Origin: an uncultured Victivallales bacterium
GTDB taxonomy: Bacteria > Verrucomicrobiota > Lentisphaeria > Oligosphaerales > JAFGRS01
Direction of reading: 5' to 3'
Assembly (NCBI GenBank): GCA_903834675.1
Contig: CAILKC010000072.1
Coordinates: forward strand, 1 to 24,821
Length of the DNA: 24,821 bases
The notes under the pieces were generated by a model, which was not told where the DNA came from, searched no databases, and saw nothing but the letters and a program-made list of their open reading frames with translations. This document shows, piece by piece, positions 9,376 through 15,307 of this stretch. A program made the position numbers and the translations under genes. The number at the start of each line of letters is the position of its first letter. Position 1 is the first letter of the stretch.

Positions 9376-9531
9376 ATGTCACTGCATCCGAGTCTGAAGA
9401 CCGCGGGCGCCACGGGCGAAAAGCGGAATGTCCTGAAGCGTTTTGAGCGGGTGGACATCCTGCGCGCCGACGGACGCTACAAGGACGGCCAGAAGGTCTG
9501 GGGCCTGCCCAAGACCAAGTCCGTACCGTAA
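9376..9531 (+). CDS. Small basic protein conserved in PVC-superphylum bacteria
   Basis: The 51-residue product begins MSLHPSLK, carries GEKRNVLKRFERVDIL in the middle and ends VWGLPKTKSVP. This is the pattern of the small basic protein family (TIGR04137 as I recall it) found in Verrucomicrobia, Chlamydiae, Lentisphaerae and Planctomycetes. The function has not been established to my knowledge; the basic charge and near-universal presence in the group suggest a nucleic-acid or ribosome-related role, which is inference. The ATG at 9376 follows CAGGAG at 9362-9367 at good spacing. The gene is bracketed by a candidate promoter and a strong intrinsic terminator, so it is probably transcribed alone. 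It is the most useful taxonomic marker in the window. Confidence 0.87.
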   Translation: MSLHPSLKTAGATGEKRNVLKRFERVDILRADGRYKDGQKVWGLPKTKSVP

Positions 9532-9561
9532 GCGGTTCCGGCTTCTATTCTCTCGCCGCTC

Positions 9562-9602
9562 AACGACCGTCGAAGCGCAGCTTTGGCGGTCGTTCTGTTT
9601 TT
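9562..9602 (+). terminator. Rho-independent terminator after the small basic protein gene
   Basis: Bases 9562-9576 (AACGACCGTCGAAGC) pair with 9580-9594 (GCTTTGGCGGTCGTT) around a three-base GCA loop, giving a 15-bp stem whose only non-Watson-Crick pairs are two G-U type. CTGTTTTT follows immediately. The T-run lies only on the right side, so the terminator acts on rightward transcription, 30 bp after the small basic protein stop codon. Confidence 0.9.
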
Positions 9603-9617
9603 CGGGAGCCCCCCGCC

Positions 9618-9751
9618 GCCCACGACCGCGTGGGCAGTGGCCGCGGGCCGCGGCCGCTCCATTCTCCGGAGAGCGCCGACCGGCGGGTCGGCTCTGGCCG
9701 CGGGCCGCGGCCGCTCCATTCATCCGGGAACGCCGACCGGCGGGTCGGCTG
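9618..9751. repeat. GC-rich hairpin array with 57-bp period
   Basis: Two near-identical 57-bp units (9638-9694 and 9695-9751) each contain the near-palindrome GGCCGCGGGCCGCGGCC (9639-9655, 9696-9712), then GCTCCATTC, then a hairpin GCCGACC-GGCG-GGTCGGC (9675-9692, 9732-9749). Exactly 57 bases before the first hairpin is a third hairpin of the same geometry but different sequence, GCCCACG-ACCG-CGTGGGC (9618-9635). The array fills the gap between the small basic protein terminator and the 3' end of the leftward hemerythrin gene. It could form 3' structure on the leftward transcript. No protein-coding signal is seen in it. Confidence 0.8.
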
Positions 9752-9761
9752 CCCCTCAGCC

Positions 9762-10184
9762 CTACTCTTCGATGACCATGCCACGGCTGCTCAGGAAACC
9801 GCCGAACTCGCGGTCCACGAAGCAGATGTGCTTCGTCAGCCAATTCATAAGCAAGGTATTGATCGAGTCCGCCAGCGCCTTGGTTACCCCCTCCTCTTCG
9901 AGATCGTCGTGGAAGGTGCGCAGCAACTGCCGGAAATGCTCGTGCTGGATCTTCTGTTCGGCCAGCCCCGGATAGGCAGTAGCGGCCATGTGCTTCTCTT
10001 CGGTCGAGAAGTGCAGGTGCGTGTAGTCGACCAGAAAGTCAAGCGTCGCCATGACCTCCGTCTCGCCCTGCCGCTTGGCAATGGCGATCGACAGGTCATT
10101 GAGATGCCGGATCAGGGCCTTGTGCTGCTCGTCGACCATGGGCACCCCGACGGCCAGGGCACGGGTCCACTCCAGGTTTGCCAT
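9762..10184 (-). CDS. Bacteriohemerythrin (single-domain, oxygen-binding di-iron protein)
   Basis: The 140-residue protein is close to the normal size of a bacteriohemerythrin. Visible family motifs are VDEQHKALI (His21), HLHFSTEEKHM (His58 and Glu62), QKIQHEHF (His81) and WLTKHICFVDREF (a His and Asp of the last helix). These residues hold the non-haem di-iron centre that reversibly binds oxygen. At the position where many members have the first His of an H-x3-H pair, this protein has Gln77. Proposed roles in the family are oxygen storage, delivery or sensing in the cytoplasm. AGGAG lies at 10193-10197, eight bases before the ATG. It is the last gene of a leftward cluster of envelope proteins, 24 bp after a small membrane protein gene. 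Confidence 0.93.
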   Translation of the reverse strand: MANLEWTRALAVGVPMVDEQHKALIRHLNDLSIAIAKRQGETEVMATLDFLVDYTHLHFSTEEKHMAATAYPGLAEQKIQHEHFRQLLRTFHDDLEEEGVTKALADSINTLLMNWLTKHICFVDREFGGFLSSRGMVIEE

Positions 10185-10208
10185 CTTCTGCGCTCCTGCG
10201 TTAGATCA

Positions 10209-10421
10209 CTAGAAGAACTCGCGCCACAAGCCCCACAGGCAAAGGCCCAGCAGGGCGATGGCGGCGATCAACAGCTTGAAGCGTATCCCCTCGGCGCGGT
10301 GGCCCACGGCCTGGTTGGATGGTAGAAGCCGGGTGCTGTTGGCGCCAAGCAGAACGGCGAGTTTCTTGGTCTCGCGTCGGCGAGGCCTTTGGGGAGCTGC
10401 TTTCACGGTTTTCTCATGCAC
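10209..10421 (-). CDS. Small hypothetical membrane protein with one C-terminal transmembrane helix
   Basis: This 70-codon frame begins with GTG. It is basic for its first 48 residues (RPRRRETKK) and ends in a hydrophobic helix (FKLLIAAIALLGLCLWGL) followed by WREFF, so it would be a small tail-anchored inner-membrane protein. I do not recognise the family. Its position between two leftward genes, with gaps of 62 and 24 bp, and its credible membrane helix argue for a real gene. Against it are the GTG start, the absence of a clear ribosome site and its small size. A shorter form using an internal start is possible. Confidence 0.5.
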   Translation of the reverse strand: MHEKTVKAAPQRPRRRETKKLAVLLGANSTRLLPSNQAVGHRAEGIRFKLLIAAIALLGLCLWGLWREFF

Positions 10422-10483
10422 CTATATCAAGCGGCGTCCCGAATCGCGACGCCGGAAAGTTTTACGCGTGGCAGTCCATTTCC

Positions 10484-11041
10484 TCACAGGGCCAGCGCCA
10501 GGCGCAGGCCGACCGACAGCACCACGGCAGCCAACAACATCCCGGCAATGATCGGCCAGAACAGCCCGATGCCCGCCCGGCTGAGATCTCCGAACCCAAG
10601 ATCCGCCAGGTGCAGACGCGGACCCTTCGAAGCGCCGACGTCCAGGCGCTGGAACACGGTCAGTTCGACGTGGGCATCGTGCAGGTCCTGTTTCATCCGG
10701 CGCAACTGGTCCAGGGAGGGATCGGCGGGCTGTTCGACGTCAATGCTGGCCACGGCCTGCCGGCGGTGCGACAGGGTGCGCATCATCTCCTCGGTCTCGC
10801 TGCGCCGCTTCTCGAGGACCTGGATGGCGCGGTCAATATCGACGAGCACTTCGCCGCGGCGGCGGCAGACCTCGACCCAACTCTGGGAGACGGACTCGCG
10901 TTTGAGTTCCTGTTCCTCGCGACTCACCAATTCGTTGAGGCTCTGTTCAGCCGGACGCTCGACGGCGGCCGCGGCACGGGGCTCCGTCGGTGAGAAACTC
11001 CGCGTCGTCACCAGTCGGCTTGTGAGGGTATTCTTCGCCAT
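10484..11041 (-). CDS. Hypothetical coiled-coil protein with C-terminal transmembrane anchor
   Basis: The 185-residue product has no family I recognise. Residues ~35-130 are rich in Glu, Arg and Leu with heptad-like spacing (LNELVSREEQELKRE ... IDRAIQVLEKRRSETEEMMRTL), suggesting a long coiled coil. Residues ~158-185 form one hydrophobic helix (LFWPIIAGMLLAAVVLSVGL). There is no signal peptide, so a cytoplasmic coiled coil anchored to the inner membrane by its tail is the simplest model. The gene starts 19 bp after the LysM/TPR lipoprotein gene and probably shares its transcript. A weak GAGAG lies just before the ATG. It could act as a scaffold or cell-envelope spacer, but nothing in the sequence shows this directly. 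Confidence 0.75.
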   Translation of the reverse strand: MAKNTLTSRLVTTRSFSPTEPRAAAAVERPAEQSLNELVSREEQELKRESVSQSWVEVCRRRGEVLVDIDRAIQVLEKRRSETEEMMRTLSHRRQAVASIDVEQPADPSLDQLRRMKQDLHDAHVELTVFQRLDVGASKGPRLHLADLGFGDLSRAGIGLFWPIIAGMLLAAVVLSVGLRLALAL

Positions 11042-11060
11042 GCTCTCTGCCGTGCCGGGT

Positions 11061-12005
11061 TCACCGGCTTTTTCGCGGGGCGGGTGTGGGGGTTGGCTGC
11101 AGTTTTGCCAGCGGCGGAATCCGCAATTTCATCCCCAGTTTCAGGTCCGCCTTGTCGCCCAAGAGGTCACGGTTGGCCTGCCGCAATTGGGGCCAGTGGA
11201 TCGTGTCGCCATAGTAGCGCCTCGACAGATTGCTGAGGGTATCGCCTGCGGCGACCACGTGGTAGCGGACCGCGCTGGGCGCGGCCGGAACCGCCGGGAG
11301 AGTCGGCTTGGACACGGCCGGCGAAACAGCGGGCGGGGGAACAGCCAGCACGGGGGCGACGGAGGAAGTCGGCGCGCGGCCCGGAAGCGGCGTCTCCGAC
11401 GCCACCGGCGGCGCGAGCGGAGCGGCAGCTGGCGGTGGGCTGGCGGCCGGCGGCACCAGAGTGGAGTCGATGACGGGCTCGTTCGCACGGGCTCGCAGGT
11501 CCTCGTTGGCAGCCGTGAGTTCCTGCACGCGGGCCAACAGCGCCAACTCACGCACCGAGGGGCCCGCCGACTCGGGCAGCAGCGGGGCCGTGCCGCCCTG
11601 GTTGATGGCCGCATACACCGCCGCCTGCTGCAGGCGCTGGATCAACTTCTGCTCCGCCCTCTGCAGCCAGCTCTTGACCGCCTCGGCGTTGGCATCGTCG
11701 GAGCGCATCTCGAGGAAGCGCCGGTAGTGGTACACCGCGGTCAGGGGGTCGTCGAGGGTTTCGTCGTAGATCAGCGCCAGTTGCAGATGAGCCTGGGCGG
11801 ACTGCGGGCTGAGGCGGAGACAGGTCTCGAAGGCTTTGACCGCCTCGTCGTGCTTCTTCTCTTCGCGCAGCTTCGTACCGCGGATGTAGTAGATATTGCG
11901 CTCGTCAACCAACGACTCACGGCTGCAGCCGCACAGGCAGACCAAGGCGGCCAGCGCTGCCAAGCCGACCAGCGTCTTCACGGTAATGCGCCAGGATGAA
12001 ATCAT
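11061..12005 (-). CDS. Lipoprotein with TPR-like repeats and C-terminal LysM domain
   Basis: The 314-residue protein begins with a lipoprotein signal peptide whose lipobox LCGC ends at Cys27. Residues ~35-130 form TPR-like helical pairs (IYYIRGTKLREEKKHDEAVKAFETCLRL, AQAHLQLALIYDETLDD). A short coiled coil (LLARVQELTAANEDLRARAN) and a long Pro/Ala-rich linker (~185-250) follow. At ~253-300 a LysM domain (YHVVAAGDTLSNLSRRYYG ... LKLGMKLRIPP) is expected to bind peptidoglycan. The likely position is the outer membrane, tethered to the cell wall. It lies between an SGNH hydrolase gene (21 bp upstream) and the coiled-coil membrane protein gene in one leftward cluster. A second, unrelated LysM lipoprotein is encoded at 19842-20486. 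Confidence 0.88.
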   Translation of the reverse strand: MISSWRITVKTLVGLAALAALVCLCGCSRESLVDERNIYYIRGTKLREEKKHDEAVKAFETCLRLSPQSAQAHLQLALIYDETLDDPLTAVYHYRRFLEMRSDDANAEAVKSWLQRAEQKLIQRLQQAAVYAAINQGGTAPLLPESAGPSVRELALLARVQELTAANEDLRARANEPVIDSTLVPPAASPPPAAAPLAPPVASETPLPGRAPTSSVAPVLAVPPPAVSPAVSKPTLPAVPAAPSAVRYHVVAAGDTLSNLSRRYYGDTIHWPQLRQANRDLLGDKADLKLGMKLRIPPLAKLQPTPTPAPRKSR

Positions 12006-12026
12006 GGAAGGGGTGGGCTCCGCCTG

Positions 12027-12662
12027 TCAGAGGGCGCCGACGGCCTGTAACCAGAGATGGGCGATGAACGCATGCCCAGCCTGGGTCGGATGCACGCCAT
12101 CCGCCGCCCAAAAGGCAGGCTCTCGGCGCGCTGCGGCCGCGGCAAAAAGCCCATCCAAGGGGATGTAGAGGGCGCCAAATTCGCGGGCTAGATCGCGCAC
12201 GGCGGCGATCTTCGGGTCCAGGTCCTCGCGCCAGCCCTTACGATCCTCTGGATGCGGCAGCACAAAGGGCTCCAGCAGGATCAGCCGGGCCCCGGATTGA
12301 GAGCGGGTGCGCAGCAGGATGTCACGGTAACCGGCGGCATAGTCCGCCGTCGAGGTCGGGTCATTGCGGTCGTAATGCCGCCAGGTGTCGTTGATCCCAA
12401 TCATGATGGAGATCCAGTCGGGCTTCAGGTCCAGACAGTCCGGCTGCCAGCGCGCCTGCAAGTCCCGTACCCGGTTGCCGCTGATGCCGCGGTTGAGGAA
12501 GCGCACCTGGAGCTCGGGGTGCAACATGCCAAACCAGGCCGCTACCAGGTTGCTGTAGCCGCCCCCGAGGAGCGCGTTATTGTCGCGCGACCGCCCCGCG
12601 TCGGTGATGCTGTCGCCCTGGAAAAGGACCGTCTGTCCGGCTGTGATCAACGGACTGCCCAT
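12027..12662 (-). CDS. SGNH/GDSL-family hydrolase (esterase-like)
   Basis: The 211-residue protein shows all four SGNH blocks: FQGDSITD with nucleophile Ser18, NRGISGNRV with Gly62, MIGINDTWRH with Asn91, and DGVHPTQAGH with the Asp188-His191 pair. These enzymes deacylate esters, including acetyl groups on sugars and peptidoglycan, as well as lipids. The sequence resembles the rhamnogalacturonan acetylesterase-like subgroup in size and motif spacing, but the substrate is open. No signal peptide is seen, so it is probably cytoplasmic. GGAGAG sits just before the ATG at 12662. It is the first gene of the leftward cluster, 153 bp from a MITE-like element that may have changed its promoter region. 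Confidence 0.92.
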   Translation of the reverse strand: MGSPLITAGQTVLFQGDSITDAGRSRDNNALLGGGYSNLVAAWFGMLHPELQVRFLNRGISGNRVRDLQARWQPDCLDLKPDWISIMIGINDTWRHYDRNDPTSTADYAAGYRDILLRTRSQSGARLILLEPFVLPHPEDRKGWREDLDPKIAAVRDLAREFGALYIPLDGLFAAAAARREPAFWAADGVHPTQAGHAFIAHLWLQAVGAL

Positions 12663-12805
12663 ACGTCTCTCCTTCGCCGTCTCCTGCCACCCAAGACACC
12701 GGTGCCGCGTCGGCCCGCTGGATACCGCCGGAAGACACCCCCGCGTGAATCGTTCAATATAGTGCGCCCAGCGGCGAGACAGGGGGGCGGCAGCGGCGCG
12801 GGCAC

Positions 12806-13084
12806 GTCATTTTTCGACCTGTGCAATAAGGATGGGCCGTGGTATTCAGCCCCAAGGGGGCGTTTCGGGCGCCCAGGGCAACGCCCTGGGTACCCGTCCA
12901 CAGCCAAGATTGAGCCCTGAAGGGGCGGACCATGCGACCTCGGTGCGAAGGTAGGGTAGATGGCTCGCCCCTACAGGGCTCAAACCCATAACCATTCCAT
13001 TCCCAGGGCGTTGCCCTGGGCTGGTATGGCAGCGCGCCTTCAGCGCTTCAGACGGACTCTCTTATTGCACAGGTCGTCATTTTT
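12806..13084. mobile_element. MITE-like non-autonomous element with terminal inverted repeats and 9-bp flanking duplication
   Basis: A 261-bp element (12815-13075) is bounded by inverted repeats: CGACCTGTGCAATAAG at 12815-12830 and its reverse complement at 13061-13076. GTCATTTTT occurs directly outside both ends (12806-12814 and 13076-13084), as expected of a 9-bp target-site duplication. Inside, the two halves mirror each other: CCCAGGGCAACGCCCTGGG (12872-12890) against its exact reverse complement at 13002-13020, and GAGCCCTGAAGGGGCG (12912-12927) against a one-mismatch complement at 12966-12981. Each 19-mer is also a hairpin by itself. No transposase is encoded, so mobility would need a helper. 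Frames across it are artefacts of the repeat. It occupies most of the 12663-13229 intergenic space. The remainder holds only the divergent upstream regions of the neighbouring genes, including an AT-rich TATATT on the minus strand (12756-12761). Confidence 0.8.
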
Positions 13085-13229
13085 TCCTGAGGCTCTACTC
13101 GGACCCGCAGATCGACTGCCCTGGCCACCAGCCAGCCTTGATTTCCGCGCTCTCGGGTCTAGGCTAAGCCGGTCACGGCGCCTTGGCGTACGGGTCGCGG
13201 AGCGGCCCACAAGCAGACGGGAGAGCGTC

Positions 13230-14396
13230 ATGGGATACCTCATTCAGGCCGAGTACGAGCAGCGCCTCGAACAGGTGCGCGGACTTCTGCGGGCAAAGAA
13301 CCTCGACCTCGCTCTGGTCTACTACGACGAGTTCAACATCGGCAACGGCTGGTATCTGACAGGCTGGTGTCCGCAGTTTGAGAGCGGCGCGGTGCTGGTG
13401 CCGCGGACCGGTGCTCCGATGATTCTGGGCGGTCCGGAGAGCGAACCGTTTGCTAAGCTCGACAGCGCCATCACCGAGACGCGGAATTTTCCGGTGTTCA
13501 TGGTTCCTGATGAAGAGTATCCCAACGCGGTCATCAGCGACTTCCCGAAGCTGTTTGCCGAGCTCAACGCCAAGCTTGGCGCGATCCGGCGAGTGGGGTT
13601 GGTGGGAGCCGGTCGCATGCCGGCGGCGTGCTACCGCCAGATTGCCGAGGGCTTCAAGGGCGTGGAGATGGTCGACCTCACCGACGACTTTGTGCCGTTG
13701 CGCTATGCCAAGTCGGACTGGGAGCGGCAGCAGATCCGGGCTGCATTCCGGCTGGCCGACCGCTGCTGGGAGGCCATGAAGGGAGAGGTCGCGGCGGGCG
13801 TCTCGGAGATCGAGGTGGCGGCGGCCGGTGAGTATGCCGCGCGCTGCCGCGGCGCCAGCGGTTTCGGCTTCACCGCCATCGTCGGCAGCGGCCCGCGCGC
13901 CAATGCAGTGGTGCCCACGGCAAGCTCCAAGAAGCTGGCCGCCGGCGAGCTGGTGATGATCGGCATGGCGCCCAAGGTCAATGGTTATGCGGGTGTCATG
14001 GGCGATGTACTGCCGGTGTCGGGGCGCTACAGCAGCCGCCAGAAAGAGTGCGTAAAGTACCTTAAGGAGGCCTTTGCGCTGACCCGGGAGCAACTGGTTC
14101 CGGGCCGGATCGGCAAGGAGATCGACGCGCCAGCGCGGGCCTATTTCATCAAGCAGGGCCTGATGCGCTACCTGGTCTGCCCGTTTGTGCATACTATCGG
14201 CCTGCACGAGGCGGAGTCGCCCTTCTTCGGTCCACAGAGCAAGGATGTGCTCAAGCCCGGCATGACCGTGTGCGTGGACGTGAGCTTCTTCGGACACCCG
14301 GAGTTCAACGGGGTACGCATCGAAACCGGCTACGAGATCACGGCCAAGGGCGCCATTCCGCTGAGTCCAAAGATGGACGCGCGGCTGGGGGGATGA
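13230..14396 (+). CDS. M24-family (Xaa-Pro peptidase / creatinase fold) protein with degenerate metal site
   Basis: The 388-residue protein has the two-domain layout of Xaa-Pro peptidases: an N-terminal creatinase-like domain (1-155; ALVYYDEFNIGNGWYLTGW) and a C-terminal pita-bread domain (160-388; RYAKSDWERQQIRAAFRLAD, GFTAIVGSGPRAN, HTIGLHEAE, LKPGMTVCVDV, GVRIETGYEIT). Of five usual metal ligands, only His321 and Glu365 remain. The two Asp positions are Gly245 and Val256, the first Glu is Asp350, and the His that often follows Pro is Thr230. Normal di-metal peptidase activity is therefore unlikely. Creatinase also lacks metals, but its catalytic His is absent here too. The start at 13230 follows GGGAGAG; the frame's upstream extension to 12960 comes from the repeat. 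It overlaps the deacetylase gene by ATGA. Confidence 0.85.
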   Translation: MGYLIQAEYEQRLEQVRGLLRAKNLDLALVYYDEFNIGNGWYLTGWCPQFESGAVLVPRTGAPMILGGPESEPFAKLDSAITETRNFPVFMVPDEEYPNAVISDFPKLFAELNAKLGAIRRVGLVGAGRMPAACYRQIAEGFKGVEMVDLTDDFVPLRYAKSDWERQQIRAAFRLADRCWEAMKGEVAAGVSEIEVAAAGEYAARCRGASGFGFTAIVGSGPRANAVVPTASSKKLAAGELVMIGMAPKVNGYAGVMGDVLPVSGRYSSRQKECVKYLKEAFALTREQLVPGRIGKEIDAPARAYFIKQGLMRYLVCPFVHTIGLHEAESPFFGPQSKDVLKPGMTVCVDVSFFGHPEFNGVRIETGYEITAKGAIPLSPKMDARLGG

Positions 14397-15307
14397 GACG
14401 CATGAAGAGCCTAGAGCGCCCCCAGATCGACGTCCTGTTCGGCATTGACATGGAGACCGACGTCGGCTCGTTCACGGCCAACTACGAGGGCGTCAAGCAC
14501 GGCACGCCGCGGTTGCTGGAGCTGTTTGCCCGGCGTGGCATCAAGGCCACCTTCTACTGGACGGGCCATGCGGCCGAGAACAACGCCGAGATGGTGCGGA
14601 AGGTGCGCGCCGCGGGCCATGAGACCGGCTGTCACAGCCTGGTGCATGAGACCCTCGGCGACCCCATCTTTCCGCTGCCCAACAACTGGCCGGTGCTGCC
14701 GAGTGAGGTGGAAGGCCGGATCACCGAGGCGACGCGGCTGGTGCAGAAGTGCGCCGGGGTGCGCCCGGTCAGCTTCCGCTGCCCGCGGCTGTGGGGCAGC
14801 ACCAAGGTGGTGAATGTCCTGGAGCAGCTCGGTTACGAGTCGGATGCCTCGCTGCCGCTGTACTACTACCGGACGATGTTCGCGCCCTATCATCCCTCGG
14901 CGCGAGACTGGACCAAGCCCGGCAGACTGAAGCTGGTGGAGATTCCGAACTTCTGCGATCTGAGCATGGTCAGCCAGGACCCCGAGTACGAGCGCGACCG
15001 CGATCAGTGGCCGCTGTTCCGCACCAAGGGCGCCGCGGCGCTGCTGGCCAAGGTCGATGCGTTCAGCGCCTACGTACGCGAGCGCCAGGTCCGGCCGGTG
15101 CTGTGTTTCTACTTCCATCCTTGGGAGTTCCAGGAGATGCCGCAGGGCTGGATCGACTTCGGCGAAGCGCGGGTGAAGCCGCAGTCGTTTATTGTCAAGA
15201 ACTGCGGCGCCAAGGCCCTGGCGCAGTTTGACCGGCTCTGCGCCGGGCTGGAGAAACGCGGGGCGCGCTTTGCCACCGCCAAGGAGATTGCGGATGAGTA
15301 CCGCTAA
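14393..15307 (+). CDS. Polysaccharide deacetylase-family protein (NodB / CE4-like)
   Basis: The 304-residue protein has the NodB-homology fold. GIDMETD (Asp19) stands for the metal-binding Asp motif, HSLVH (His81, His85) is the canonical HxxxH zinc pair, FRCPRLWG (Arg129) is the third motif, and CFYFHPWEF carries His242 near the end. The family removes acyl groups from amino sugars or, in the PuuE-like branch, opens cyclic amides; this sequence, with DxE-type motif 1, resembles the latter branch as much as chitin deacetylases. No signal peptide is present, so it acts in the cytoplasm. The ATG at 14393 overlaps the stop of the M24-like gene (ATGA), implying translational coupling; an alternative ATG at 14402 follows the same G-rich ribosome site. 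It overlaps the next gene by 14 bp. Confidence 0.87.
   Translation: MRRMKSLERPQIDVLFGIDMETDVGSFTANYEGVKHGTPRLLELFARRGIKATFYWTGHAAENNAEMVRKVRAAGHETGCHSLVHETLGDPIFPLPNNWPVLPSEVEGRITEATRLVQKCAGVRPVSFRCPRLWGSTKVVNVLEQLGYESDASLPLYYYRTMFAPYHPSARDWTKPGRLKLVEIPNFCDLSMVSQDPEYERDRDQWPLFRTKGAAALLAKVDAFSAYVRERQVRPVLCFYFHPWEFQEMPQGWIDFGEARVKPQSFIVKNCGAKALAQFDRLCAGLEKRGARFATAKEIADEYR

Noticed and set aside
9618..9751. CRISPR-like array
   Set aside because: Only two to three units, the supposed spacers are also repeated, and the units are built of hairpins without cas genes nearby.
10389..11999. Long rightward open frame of 536 codons opposite the envelope-protein cluster
   Set aside because: Its translation is rich in Arg, Ser and Gly with no domain pattern, while the opposite strand has clear LysM, TPR, lipobox and membrane features. 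It is a GC-driven shadow.
12647..12907. Leftward 86-codon frame with a YPGRCPG motif
   Set aside because: The motif is a translation of the CCCAGGGCAACGCCCTGGG hairpin and the frame is entirely repeat or intergenic DNA; it is a known kind of false gene call.
12960..13229. In-frame extension of the M24-like gene by 90 codons, beginning at an ATG in the repeat
   Set aside because: It reads through the MITE-like element, has no ribosome site at its start, and the family N-terminus begins at 13230 behind GGGAGAG.
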